Translations under genes and position numbers: made by a program | Notes under the pieces: generated by a model | The model's database searches: none | Seen by the model: only the letters and a program-made list of their open reading frames with translations | What the model was told of the DNA's origin: nothing | In this document: piece by piece, positions 18,032 to 26,967 of the stretch | Layout: the number at the start of each line of letters is the position of its first letter | Position numbering within the stretch: position 1 is the first letter of the stretch | NCBI RefSeq assembly: GCF_004118155.1 | Contig: NZ_SAIQ01000003.1 | Span: 545,087 to 609,086, forward strand | Direction: 5' to 3' | Source: Edaphocola flava | Lineage (GTDB): Bacteria > Bacteroidota > Bacteroidia > Chitinophagales > Chitinophagaceae | DNA: 64,000 nucleotides

Positions 18032-18080
18032 AAATCAAAAGTCAAATTGTATCCCTGAACAGTTTTGACTTTTGATTTTT
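18032..18080 (+). terminator. Terminator between ffh and purK
   Basis: Stem 18032-18046 (AAATCAAAAGTCAAA) pairs with 18064-18078, with a T run from 18076. It ends 18 bp before the purK start, so purK needs its own promoter or read-through. Confidence 0.8.
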
Positions 18081-18097
18081 TAATTGAAGAATTATTT

Positions 18098-19237
18098 ATG
18101 TCAAAACAAATTACAGATCTGAAGATCGGATTACTGGGCGGCGGCCAGCTGGGCCGTATGCTGATGCAGGAAGCGGTAAACTGGAACCTGCAGTTTTCTA
18201 TCCTGGAACCGTCTAAAGATGCCCCCTGTGCACACCTGGTGCCTGATTTCGTAGTAGGTGATTTTAAAGATTACGATACCGTATACCAGTTCGGTAAGGA
18301 TAAAGATATCGTGACGATTGAATTTGAAGATGTAAACAGCGATGCCCTGGCACAGCTGGAACAGGAGGGTGTAAAAGTATTTCCGCAGCCTGCTATACTG
18401 AAAATCATCCAGGACAAAGGTTTGCAGAAGCAGTTTTACCAGAACAATAATATCCCTACCGCGCCTTTCGCGCTGGTGAGCAATAAAGCCGAGATCGAGG
18501 CTTGCGGTATTAAACCACCGTTCTTCCAGAAATTACGTACCTCCGGCTATGACGGATATGGTGTGCGTAAGATCGCTACAGAAGCCGATATGGAACAATG
18601 TTTCGATCAGCCATCTGTCATCGAAGCGATGGCCGATATGGAGATGGAATTGTCTGTAATCGTATCGCGCAACAGCAAAGGCGAAACAGCAGCCTTCCCT
18701 GTAGTGGAAATGGAATTTAACCCGGAAAGCAATATGGTGCAGTACCTGTTTGCACCGGCGCAGATCGATGCTACACTGGCCGAAAAAGCTACCGCAATGG
18801 CCCTGGACGTGATCAATAAACTGAACATGGTGGGTATCCTGGCTGTAGAAATGTTCTATACCAGATCGGGTGAAGTGTGGGTGAATGAAGTAGCCCCAAG
18901 ACCACATAACAGTGGTCACCACACTATTGAAGCAAACCTGAGTTCTCAGTACGAACAGCACTTACGGGCTATCCTGAACCTGAAACCGGGTAATACTGAA
19001 GCGCTGCATTTTGGTGCCATGGTAAACCTGGTGGGCGAGAAAGGATATGAAGGTACACCGGTATATGAGGGTATCGAAGAGATCCTGGCAACCAAAGGCG
19101 CATTCGTACACCTGTATGGCAAATCCAAAACAAAATCGTTCCGTAAAATGGGACACATCACTATAGTAGGTGATAATGCAGCGGAAGTAAAAGAGAAAGC
19201 CGGCACCATTTTAGACACAATTAAAGTAAAAGCATAA
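18098..19237 (+). CDS. purK: 5-(carboxyamino)imidazole ribonucleotide synthase PurK
   Basis: ATP-grasp enzyme that carboxylates AIR to N5-CAIR in purine synthesis. It has 379 residues. The N-terminal GLLGGGQLGRML, the ATP-binding TSGYDGYGVRKI and the conserved NEVAPRPHNSGHHTIEA are diagnostic. The ATG at 18098 is chosen over one at 18065, which lies inside the terminator stem. It is followed by purE 11 bp on, which catalyses the next step. Confidence 0.96.
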   Translation: MSKQITDLKIGLLGGGQLGRMLMQEAVNWNLQFSILEPSKDAPCAHLVPDFVVGDFKDYDTVYQFGKDKDIVTIEFEDVNSDALAQLEQEGVKVFPQPAILKIIQDKGLQKQFYQNNNIPTAPFALVSNKAEIEACGIKPPFFQKLRTSGYDGYGVRKIATEADMEQCFDQPSVIEAMADMEMELSVIVSRNSKGETAAFPVVEMEFNPESNMVQYLFAPAQIDATLAEKATAMALDVINKLNMVGILAVEMFYTRSGEVWVNEVAPRPHNSGHHTIEANLSSQYEQHLRAILNLKPGNTEALHFGAMVNLVGEKGYEGTPVYEGIEEILATKGAFVHLYGKSKTKSFRKMGHITIVGDNAAEVKEKAGTILDTIKVKA

Positions 19238-19248
19238 TCATATACAAT

Positions 19249-19761
19249 ATGACACCAAGAGTAGGTATTATTATGGGCAGCAAAAGCGACCTGCCTGTTA
19301 TGCAGGAAGCTGCAGCCTTTTTAGAAGAAATGGAAATTCCGTTTGAGATTACCGTAGTTTCTGCACACCGTACACCGGAGCGCATGTTTGACTACGCTAA
19401 GCATGCAGCGGGACGCGGTGTACAGGCAATCATTGCCGGTGCAGGTGGTGCAGCACACCTTCCGGGTATGGTGGCTTCTATGACTACCCTTCCGGTTATC
19501 GGTGTACCGGTGAAGTCCAGCAATTCTATCGATGGCTGGGATTCTATCCTGTCTATCCTGCAGATGCCAAGTGGCATTCCAGTAGCGACAGTAGCCCTGA
19601 ACGGTGCGAAGAATGCTGGTATACTGGCGGCTAAAATACTGGGTGCGGCTGATGCGACTATCTCGAAGCAATTACAGGCGTTCCAGGACGGACTTACTGA
19701 AAAAGTAATGGAAACGGTTAAGGATTTTGAGGCCTTACCATTTAAGTTCCAGGTAAAATAA
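19249..19761 (+). CDS. purE: N5-CAIR mutase PurE
   Basis: Class I PurE, 170 residues, converting N5-CAIR to CAIR. It has GIIMGSKSDLPVMQEAA, VSAHRTPERMFDYA and GAGGAAHLPGMVAS. The presence of purK directly upstream agrees with the two-enzyme route. The stop codon (19759-19761) lies exactly at the left end of the dispersed palindromic element: the element begins at 19761 and the 6-bp duplication AAAATA covers the last coding bases. Confidence 0.96.
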   Translation: MTPRVGIIMGSKSDLPVMQEAAAFLEEMEIPFEITVVSAHRTPERMFDYAKHAAGRGVQAIIAGAGGAAHLPGMVASMTTLPVIGVPVKSSNSIDGWDSILSILQMPSGIPVATVALNGAKNAGILAAKILGAADATISKQLQAFQDGLTEKVMETVKDFEALPFKFQVK

Positions 19762-20243
19762 ACTGAGTATTCGCTTAAAGGAAACAAAAACTTATATTAT
19801 TCCTTTGATTTTATTTTGTATTTATGGCTACCTTTTGCCTTGATGCAAAAGGTACCGCCAAAAAATCAAGGCTGTATAAATCCCTGGCTAAAAATCAATG
19901 TGTCGGTCGGTCGCAAACCAGACTCAGTTCGTTCAAACAGTGGTTTGCAACTCTATCGACCGAGCCAATGATTTTATTAACGCCGGACTTATAAGGCCAT
20001 TTGGAGCGATCTGTACTGTACGGATCGCTTATTGTTTTCATCACAGCGATAGCCATTTTGGAGTGGAGCTGCGATCGTTGAGCACCGAACGCATCACACG
20101 TTAAGCTCAGACGATCAATGCACGCAACGGTGCAAAATGGCGGTGCAACGCAATCGCCTTGATGAAAACAAAGGCACTTTTGGTCCTTTTGTTGCCGGAC
20201 AAAAGGACGAATAAAATAGTTGCCTACATGCGGATAGTCAGTT
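19761..20243 (+). mobile_element. Copy A of a non-coding MITE-like palindromic element (full length)
   Basis: A 483-bp non-coding element. Left end AACTGAGTATTCGC and right end GCGGATAGTCAGTT form an imperfect terminal inverted repeat (12 of 14). The flanks AAAATA (19755-19760 and 20244-20249) are a 6-bp direct duplication. Inside: hairpin H1 TACCTTTTGC/GCAAAAGGTA at 19829; a nested palindrome P1 from 19875 to about 19994; hairpin H2 AGCGATCTGTAC/GTACGGATCGCT; a second long palindrome P2 at about 20033-20171; and hairpin H3 GTCCTTTTGT/ACAAAAGGAC at 20183-20208. No open frame of note. Near-identical to copy E at 48562. Confidence 0.85.
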
Positions 20244-20251
20244 AAAATAAA

Positions 20252-20288
20252 ATTAAAATGGCGCATGTTTCACATGCGCCATTTTAAT
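20252..20288. terminator. Terminator between copy A and the lipoprotein gene
   Basis: A 16-bp perfect stem ATTAAAATGGCGCATG / CATGCGCCATTTTAAT with loop TTTCA. A/T-rich ends on both sides fit bidirectional termination of purE and the convergent lipoprotein gene. Confidence 0.85.
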
Positions 20289-20306
20289 ATATACTATTTG
20301 CAGTCT

Positions 20307-20690
20307 CTATTGCAATGTAAATATTTCTTCGTATTTCATGTAGCCTGTCCTGCTGATGGTATACATCGGGCTGCCATTCTGATCCAAAATCAGGCCAACC
20401 TTTTCATTATCTTTAATAGGAAAATTGATCTTATAGCTCCTTCCGTCTTTTAATTGGATACCATAGGTCTCTACAGAATTACTAATACTGACCTGGTTTT
20501 GGGTATAGGAAAATGAAGTGACCTTTCCGGTCGAGTCCTTAACCGTAAAGTCTTTAGCCTCAAAAACCAGCTCAAACTTCTGCCCAGAGGCATCGGTTGC
20601 TTTCCAGGCACCTCTGTACGCATCTGAGCCGCTGCAACCTGCAAGCAGGAACATCAAAGCAGCGATCAATAGCAGGATTATATTTTTCAT
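20307..20690 (-). CDS. Small lipoprotein of unknown function
   Basis: A 127-residue lipoprotein with signal IILLLIAALMFLLAGC; the lipobox is LAGC. The mature part starts with Ser/Gly and contains YRGAWKATDASGQKFELVFE and other short strands, which looks like a small beta-rich domain. I do not recognise the family. It lies alone, convergent with purE, and 45 bp downstream of sbcC on the same strand. Confidence 0.75.
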   Translation of the reverse strand: MKNIILLLIAALMFLLAGCSGSDAYRGAWKATDASGQKFELVFEAKDFTVKDSTGKVTSFSYTQNQVSISNSVETYGIQLKDGRSYKINFPIKDNEKVGLILDQNGSPMYTISRTGYMKYEEIFTLQ

Positions 20691-20735
20691 ATTTCCAGTG
20701 TGTTTTGATGTTAATAATGGATGATATCGTAAGGA

Positions 20736-23700
20736 TCAGGTTAAGGTAACAATGCTTCCCCGCTCCGGGTCCTTGATCACCTGTACATAGCGTGGTATAC
20801 GCTCCTGCAACTCTTCTACATGGGATATAACCCCCACCACCCTATGCTCGCGGTATAATTGCTCCAGTGTCTGGAACACAATGTCAATAGCATCTTTATC
20901 CAATGTACCGAATCCTTCATCAATAAAGAAGAAGTTCTTCTCAAATTTATTCAGGCTCTGTATACTGTCTGCCAGCGCCAATGCCAGGCATAAAGAAGCC
21001 TGGAAAGCCTGTCCGCCGGAAAGCGTTTTGGCACTGCGGGTTTTACCGCCGTTCAGGTAATCCATCACCTCAAACCCCCGCTCCGGATCATAGATCAGGC
21101 TTAACTGGTTCCGGGTCAGTCTGTGAAAACGCTCATTAGCCACACTGCACAGATTCTGCAGGTACATTTCAGAAATATACTCCACAAATCCATTGGCCTG
21201 GAATAAACCGGTCATGGTTTTCAGGTTCAGCGCCCTTGCCTGCAAAGCTGTATCCTGCTGCTCGTAATGTAGTTTTTCTTCCAGTTTCAGTGTCCATTGC
21301 TGTACCTCGTTTTCCAGCAGCAGCAATCCATCAGTCTGCTCTTTAAGCAAAGTCTGCAACTGATTGCGTTTCTCCGCCACACGTTCGTACTCCTGCTCAT
21401 CCAATACCTGTGTACCCAGTTGCTCTTTGCGACTGGCCAATTGTACTTCAGCGGTGTGCAGGGCTCTGAAAAACTGTTCTGTATCGGCCCGTTCCTGTGG
21501 TATATTATCGGAACGCAATAATGCTGATACTGCCTGTTCATCTGCAAATCCCTGTTCCAGCAATGCCTTTTCCAGCATATCATTCACTTGTTGCAGCTGT
21601 GCAGTCCATTCGCTTACCTGCAGTCTGATCTGCTCCAGACGCGCACTATGGCTGGCCCGTTGTTCTCTTAACTGCTGACTCTTCTCCGTTTCGGCGACAT
21701 AACGCTGCTCAGTAGTAATGATCAGTTCCTTATATTCCGTTTCAAGAGCCTTCAATTCCGCAACTGATTGTGCTGACCAGTTTACGCTATCTTCAGGTAT
21801 CTGCTGCTCCAGTACATCCATGCGGCCTTTCAGCTGCTGAGCCTGTATCTGGAACTGCGTTACCGCCTGCTGATACTTTTGCAATTGCTCATTCAACCCC
21901 AGTTCTGATTGACGCAGCTGGCTTACATCTGCTTCCCGTGCAGTAATCAGCTGCTCAGCCTCACGTATCGTCTGCTGGTACTGTTGTAAAGTATTACGAT
22001 CCTCAGGGATAAATAAGCCCTCCCAGTTAAAAGCCAGTCGATGTGCCTTTACCTGGTTCAGGATCTGTTGCCATGTTTCGTTTTCTGCATGCAGTTGTAG
22101 CCTGTAGTCTTTTAATACTTCCAGGCGGCGATTAGCCTCAGCACGATGCTCCCGCCATTGCAGCAGGCTTTGTTCGTATTGTTGTTTTTGTATGCTGATG
22201 TCTTCTATAGACACTGTATGCTCTGATTCATGTATCTCGGGCTGGTGCGTGGTCGAGCCACATAAGGGACAGGGTTCGCCGTTGGTCAATTCCTTGCGGT
22301 AACGCTGTAATTCAGACTGGACTTGTATTTGTCTCCACTGCTCTGTACAATGATCAAGAGCCAGCTGCCCGTCTGTTATTTTACCATCGAGGAAAGAGAC
22401 ACTATCCTCCGGCGCAATATTCCATTGTACAAAATATTGCTCCTGCTCCTGTACCTGTTGCTGTAACTTTTCGGTTTGTGCCTGTTTATGTCGTTGTTCA
22501 TTATCAAGTTGCTCCTGCCGGCTAAACCATGCGGATGCCTGCAAGAGAATATCAGTGTCAGGCTTTTGCGCTTTAAGTGTAGCCAGTTCTTGTTCTGCAT
22601 CCTGCACCTGCAATTGCAATGCACTTTTCTGGGCTGTTACCTGTTCTACATGTGCCGTACCTTTTTGCACCCGATCCTGTAGTACTTCATATTCTTGTAC
22701 TACTGTACGATAATCTATGATATGCTGTATCGCAGCGGCTTTCCGCTTCCATTCATCCAGCTGTGCATAGTCTTTGGCAACAGCTTCCAGCACTTCTTGC
22801 TGCTTGCTCCAGTCCTGTTCTGCCTGCTGCAACTGATCCTGTACCTGTTGCATTGTATTCTGTGCCTCTGTATAGTTTTTCTGGTATACTTGTTTTTGTT
22901 CCAGTACAGATTTAAAATGCAATACGGCTTTATCATATTGCCTGATGTGCGCTGCGCGCTGCTCATATGTATCTTTCTGAGCTTGTAAAGTTATCAGCTG
23001 CTGCTGTACCTGCTGCAATTGTTCCTGCGCCTCTTTAATGCGCTGTAATTGCTCAAACTGCTGCTGTACGGTTTCAGCCTCCTGACGGGCAGATTGTACC
23101 TGCTGCTGCCATTCCAACAGTTTCGTTTCTTTCTCTGCTAAGGCCTCCCGGCTATATATTGCATACTGACTCAGCACACCCGCATTATGATGCAGGGCCT
23201 CATTATTCTTAACCGTAAGCTGTCGTGTAGGCTCTGCAAAATCGTACTGATAGAGGTTAAAGATCTCCTTCAGCATTTTCACCCGGTCTCCTTTGGTGAG
23301 CTCCAGGAACTCTTTAAATTTACCCTGCGGGATAATGACTGTACGTTTAAAATTATCGTATTTCAATCCCAGCACCAGCTCTGCATTGGCACTTTCCAGT
23401 GGTATCCACTCCCCGTTCTCCCATTTGCAGGCCGTACGCTCGATGGTAGAAGTAGCAGCATAATCTTTTTTACGGCGCTTCCAGGTAGCAGAGAAGCGAT
23501 ACTTTTCTTCCTTTGTGGTGGAAAATTCAAAGTCTATCAGGGCCTTTTCTGATTTCAGGTTAAGCATATTATAGGCTCGGCGGTCGCCGGAATCGAGCCG
23601 TTCTGTAGCCCCGTACAAAACAAAGCTGATGGCCTCCAGTATACTGGACTTACCGGAACCTACCGCACCGAAAATGCCGAACAGGCCAGCTTCGGTAAGG

Positions 23701-23771
23701 CTGGCAAAGTCTATAACCTGTGGTTCCTGGTAGGAGTAAAATCCTTGTATCGTCAGTTTTAATGGTAACAT
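20736..23771 (-). CDS. sbcC: Exonuclease SbcC (ATPase subunit)
   Basis: SMC/Rad50-like ATPase that, with SbcD, opens hairpin DNA and trims DNA ends. It has 1011 residues. The N-terminal Walker A is GAVGSGKSSILEAIS, a long Gln/Glu-rich coiled coil spans about 180-880 with the zinc hook CPLCG near residue 503, and the ABC signature LSGGQAFQASLCLALALADS with Walker B FFFIDEGFGTLDKD lies at the C-terminus. It starts 5 bp after the sbcD stop, as usual for sbcDC operons. Given the many long palindromes in this window, a hairpin nuclease is a notable partner. Confidence 0.95.
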   Translation of the reverse strand: MLPLKLTIQGFYSYQEPQVIDFASLTEAGLFGIFGAVGSGKSSILEAISFVLYGATERLDSGDRRAYNMLNLKSEKALIDFEFSTTKEEKYRFSATWKRRKKDYAATSTIERTACKWENGEWIPLESANAELVLGLKYDNFKRTVIIPQGKFKEFLELTKGDRVKMLKEIFNLYQYDFAEPTRQLTVKNNEALHHNAGVLSQYAIYSREALAEKETKLLEWQQQVQSARQEAETVQQQFEQLQRIKEAQEQLQQVQQQLITLQAQKDTYEQRAAHIRQYDKAVLHFKSVLEQKQVYQKNYTEAQNTMQQVQDQLQQAEQDWSKQQEVLEAVAKDYAQLDEWKRKAAAIQHIIDYRTVVQEYEVLQDRVQKGTAHVEQVTAQKSALQLQVQDAEQELATLKAQKPDTDILLQASAWFSRQEQLDNEQRHKQAQTEKLQQQVQEQEQYFVQWNIAPEDSVSFLDGKITDGQLALDHCTEQWRQIQVQSELQRYRKELTNGEPCPLCGSTTHQPEIHESEHTVSIEDISIQKQQYEQSLLQWREHRAEANRRLEVLKDYRLQLHAENETWQQILNQVKAHRLAFNWEGLFIPEDRNTLQQYQQTIREAEQLITAREADVSQLRQSELGLNEQLQKYQQAVTQFQIQAQQLKGRMDVLEQQIPEDSVNWSAQSVAELKALETEYKELIITTEQRYVAETEKSQQLREQRASHSARLEQIRLQVSEWTAQLQQVNDMLEKALLEQGFADEQAVSALLRSDNIPQERADTEQFFRALHTAEVQLASRKEQLGTQVLDEQEYERVAEKRNQLQTLLKEQTDGLLLLENEVQQWTLKLEEKLHYEQQDTALQARALNLKTMTGLFQANGFVEYISEMYLQNLCSVANERFHRLTRNQLSLIYDPERGFEVMDYLNGGKTRSAKTLSGGQAFQASLCLALALADSIQSLNKFEKNFFFIDEGFGTLDKDAIDIVFQTLEQLYREHRVVGVISHVEELQERIPRYVQVIKDPERGSIVTLT

Positions 23772-23776
23772 GTAGC

Positions 23777-24988
23777 TTATTTCTGCTGTAGTATTTCGTT
23801 AAAGAGGTTCAGTATATCTTCATTGGGTTCCTGCTTATGCTTTGACCGGAAATAGTCGGCAAACAGGCTGCGGATATCCTGCTCCATATCGATCTGTCTT
23901 ATTTCTTTATCTTTTACGGTATCTATATCCACCTGGGGTATCACCTGTATGATCCCGTCATGTGCCTGCTGGATGCGGCGCAACTCCTCTGCCTGTAAGA
24001 ACGTATCGCTTTTAATGGTCAGCTCTACCAGGCTGTATGGATTTTCCTGCAGCCATTCAATAGCGGCATCAGCCCCCGTAAAGCTTTTGCGGTATAGCTT
24101 ACGGCCACTGTTCAGCGGCACCTGCTGCACGGAAGCTGCTGCTCCCGGTTCTATATCTACCAGGCATACATATTTCTGCTGCCCAGCCTCACTGAAACTG
24201 TAAGACAACGGACTACTGGAATATATGGCGGCGGAGCGGTGCCCTTTGGCTTGTTGATACCGGTGCAGATGCCCCAGTGCAGTGTATTGTATGGCTTCGG
24301 GTATGATGTCGGTATAAACCAGATCTGCATTCCCGATCTTAATAGGCTTCTCTCCTTCCGGCTCTTCCGGAATTTCGGCACCTCGTTCTACCATAAACAG
24401 GTGGGCCATCAATATGTTCACGCCCGTTTCATCCATATACTGATCTGCAATCTCCTGCCAGCGGCTTTGCAGCACCTGGTTCAGCGCAGTCTCTTTATCT
24501 TCTATTCCGAGGAATTGTTTCAGGCGCACCTCATTGGCATAAGGAGAAAGCAGGAGCCGCAGCGGCACTGCTGTTCCCGGCAGTTTTACTTCTATAAATC
24601 CCGCATCTGATCTGACTATTGACAAGCCGGAAGATAATGCCACAGGGCGGATAACGGCATTGGGATAACCCATAAAAAATATACCGCTTGCCCGTGCCAA
24701 TGCATCGGGCGCATCAATCTTATCCGGACTATCATGGTTTCCGGCAATGGCCACTACCAGTCTGCGTCCATCATCAGACAAGCGCTTCACGGTACTGTAA
24801 AACAGTTCCAGGGCTTCTGTAGGCGGATTGGCACTATCAAATATATCTCCTGCGATCAGCACGGCATCTACTTCGTTTGCTTCCACAATATCCACGATCT
24901 CTTCCAGCACCTGCACCTGTTCTTCGATGCGGCTGAAGGTACCCAGTTTCTTTCCTAAATGCCAGTCTGCTGTATGTAATAATCGCAT
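23777..24988 (-). CDS. sbcD: Exonuclease SbcD (nuclease subunit)
   Basis: Mre11-like metallophosphoesterase nuclease, 403 residues. Phosphoesterase motifs: LLHTADWHLGKK, AGDIFDSANP, AIAGNHDSP, and a late GHLHRYQ. The start at 24988 gives the canonical MRLLHTADWHLG; a longer frame from 25033 adds 15 residues with no family support. It is the first gene of the sbcD-sbcC pair. Confidence 0.95.
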   Translation of the reverse strand: MRLLHTADWHLGKKLGTFSRIEEQVQVLEEIVDIVEANEVDAVLIAGDIFDSANPPTEALELFYSTVKRLSDDGRRLVVAIAGNHDSPDKIDAPDALARASGIFFMGYPNAVIRPVALSSGLSIVRSDAGFIEVKLPGTAVPLRLLLSPYANEVRLKQFLGIEDKETALNQVLQSRWQEIADQYMDETGVNILMAHLFMVERGAEIPEEPEGEKPIKIGNADLVYTDIIPEAIQYTALGHLHRYQQAKGHRSAAIYSSSPLSYSFSEAGQQKYVCLVDIEPGAAASVQQVPLNSGRKLYRKSFTGADAAIEWLQENPYSLVELTIKSDTFLQAEELRRIQQAHDGIIQVIPQVDIDTVKDKEIRQIDMEQDIRSLFADYFRSKHKQEPNEDILNLFNEILQQK

Positions 24989-25111
24989 ATAATTAATCCG
25001 GTTTGACTGAGTGCCTCTAATGCACACCAGCATTGCATATTAAACAAAAACTTAACGAACATGCGTGTAACTTCGCTGTTCTGTACTGATCTTATTTCCA
25101 TGCAATTTACA

Positions 25112-25711
25112 ATGAAATTTTTGCCTGTAGTGATCTTATTCCTCTGTCTGGGAAGGAATGCTTCTGCCCAGGTAAGTTATAAAGATTTACCCATCAGCTG
25201 GAGTGATTTTACCCCGACCGATCAGATCCGGGTGAATGCTCATGGCACTGCTGCCATCAGTGTACATACTGAATATTCCTGGGAGAGTTCCGTTAAAAAT
25301 AACAAGGTAGCGTATATCGATTTCAAGTCGAAGCTTACCGTTAACCGAAAAGAGAGCTTTGTACTACGCAGCTTTATGCGCACAGCTAATGCGGAGCGAA
25401 AGGCACGCCTGCTGCGGCATGAACAGGGCCATTACCTGATCGGCCTGATCAAGCACCTATGGCTGGAACAGGCGATTACTGAATACCGTTTTACCCGCAA
25501 TTATAAGGAGGAGATCAGGAAGATCTGTAAACAGGTTGAAGATCGTGCGGCAAAGCTGAACAGTGATTATGACCGTGAAACCGAGCACTCCCTGATTGAA
25601 GATAAGCAACTGGCCTGGGAGAAAAGGTTGCTGGATACATTTAATGAACTGAATGATAATAAGGCAAAATTGCCCTTACAGTTTGATCTAAAACTAATGG
25701 TTAATTTATAG
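25112..25711 (+). CDS. Secreted DUF922-like protein with HExxH-like motif
   Basis: A 199-residue exported protein. Signal peptide MKFLPVVILFLCLGRNASAQ, then SYKDLPISWSDFTPTDQ. The motif RHEQGHYLIGLIKHLW (HEQGH) is a zincin-type site, as in the DUF922 family of putative zinc-dependent proteases. The ATG at 25112 gives the best signal peptide; another at 25100 is possible. Activity is inferred. It is divergent from sbcD, and its stop is directly followed by copy B of the palindromic element. Confidence 0.72.
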   Translation: MKFLPVVILFLCLGRNASAQVSYKDLPISWSDFTPTDQIRVNAHGTAAISVHTEYSWESSVKNNKVAYIDFKSKLTVNRKESFVLRSFMRTANAERKARLLRHEQGHYLIGLIKHLWLEQAITEYRFTRNYKEEIRKICKQVEDRAAKLNSDYDRETEHSLIEDKQLAWEKRLLDTFNELNDNKAKLPLQFDLKLMVNL

Positions 25712-25992
25712 AAATTAAGTATGCTCTTTTAAGAATCAGGTATAGCTCCACTTATAATTATTGGTACCTTTTGCCTTGATGCAAAAGGTACCGCCAAAAA
25801 ATCAAGGCTGTATAAATCCCTGGCTAAAAATCAATGTGTCGGTCGGTCGCAAACCAGACTCGCTGCGCTCAGACAGTGGTTTGCAACTTTATCGACCGAG
25901 CCAATGATTTTCTTAACGCCGGATTTATAAGGCCGTCCTTAGCGATCTGTTCTGTACGGATCAATTACCGTTCATCATAACAATAGCCATTA
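25712..25992 (+). mobile_element. Copy B of the palindromic element (partial)
   Basis: Core match to copy A: hairpin H1 at 25765-25790, then palindrome P1 and hairpin H2 (right arm eroded after GGATC). The apical loop of P1 reads CGCTGCGCTC. A degenerate left end (AATTAAGTATGCTC) starts just after the DUF922 stop codon. The second palindrome is lost; only a trace (CATCATAACAATAGCCAT) remains. No clear target duplication. Confidence 0.75.
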
Positions 25993-26078
25993 GGTTACCA
26001 CATCGGGAATCCTTGCAACAGAACGTTTCGTACCTTGAGGTACTCGAAGGGTAATGATCAAAGCACACAATTGATCAT

Positions 26079-26133
26079 TTATATATAAAAGGCTACCCGG
26101 CAGCAAAGCTGCCGGGTAGCCTTTTATATATAA
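26079..26133. terminator. Bidirectional terminator, about 26-bp perfect stem
   Basis: Arms 26079-26104 and 26108-26133 are perfectly complementary around loop AAA; the core is GGCTACCCGGCAGC. It lies between copy B and the SGNH hydrolase gene and can serve both strands. Confidence 0.85.
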
Positions 26134-26139
26134 GTATGA

Positions 26140-26751
26140 CTATCCTAAACGATTATGTATACGATCTGCAATCTTTTCGGCCCAGAGACGATACATGGCT
26201 GCACTGTAGTGCAGCTTATCATCTACCAGGTAAGTAGCCTCATCTCCGGCATGCTGGTCGGTCAGTTCTGTAATATCTACAAATATAATACCGTGCGCAT
26301 CGGCGATGGCCTGCTTACGCTCATTATATGCCTTGATCTCAGCAGTTACTTTTGCCGCATCGGAGCCTTTCTCAATGGCAAATGAGGTATGCCCCCAATC
26401 CGGGATGGATACTACAAAAACTTTTTCTTTATTGCCTTTGGCAAAAGCAATAGCCTGTTCCAGTAAGCCGGTAAATTCTGCGGCGTAATTATCCAGGTCG
26501 CGGCCACGGTACTGGTTATTCACGCCAATCAGTAAGGTTACCATATCAAAGGTATCCTGCAAATCCCGTTCAGCAATACCAGCCCGCAGTTCATCGGTCG
26601 TCCAGCCGGTTACGGCAATAATCTCCGGTGCACTGACTTCGACCTGATAACGGTCTTTTAATACCTGTACTAACTGATTAGGAAAGTTTTCGGTAGCCCC
26701 TACGCCTTCTCCTATTGTATATGAATCTCCTAAAGCTAAGTATGTTTGCAT
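26140..26751 (-). CDS. SGNH/GDSL hydrolase
   Basis: A 203-residue hydrolase of the SGNH superfamily. Block I is ALGDSYTIGEGV with the nucleophile Ser; the Asn block is LIGVNNQYRG; the Asp/His block is LVDDKLHYSAAMYRLWA. No signal peptide is evident, so it probably acts in the cytoplasm. The natural ester is unknown. It is the last gene of a minus-strand run that begins at ahcY. Confidence 0.88.
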   Translation of the reverse strand: MQTYLALGDSYTIGEGVGATENFPNQLVQVLKDRYQVEVSAPEIIAVTGWTTDELRAGIAERDLQDTFDMVTLLIGVNNQYRGRDLDNYAAEFTGLLEQAIAFAKGNKEKVFVVSIPDWGHTSFAIEKGSDAAKVTAEIKAYNERKQAIADAHGIIFVDITELTDQHAGDEATYLVDDKLHYSAAMYRLWAEKIADRIHNRLG

Positions 26752-26763
26752 TCCGTAAATATA

Positions 26764-26955
26764 CTATGGTTTCTGTTTTTTTTCCTGTCTTTGCTTCAAT
26801 AATTCGCTGCGCTTAGGCTCTCTGACATTGATAAAATCATAAGGGCAATGCAGACAGCCATTACCACAACAGCGCCCTCTTTTGAGGTGGTATGCTGCGG
26901 TAAGCACTATTAATCCGTTTTCATTGAAGTAAAAGTCTGTTCCTTCCTGTAACAT
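26764..26955 (-). CDS. DUF5522 small Cys-rich protein
   Basis: A 63-residue protein with DFYFNENGLIVLTAAYHLKR and GRCCGNGCLHCPYDF. The CC-x2-GC-x-HCPY cluster of five closely spaced ligands suggests metal binding. It matches DUF5522, common in Bacteroidota and often near tRNA-modification genes. It starts 12 bp after trmB. No known function. Confidence 0.8.
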   Translation of the reverse strand: MLQEGTDFYFNENGLIVLTAAYHLKRGRCCGNGCLHCPYDFINVREPKRSELLKQRQEKKQKP

Positions 26956-26967
26956 ATGAGGACTGAT

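Noticed and set aside
19761..20243. Insertion sequence with a transposase
   Set aside because: No open frame of useful length in either strand of the element; it is non-coding and dependent on an enzyme elsewhere.
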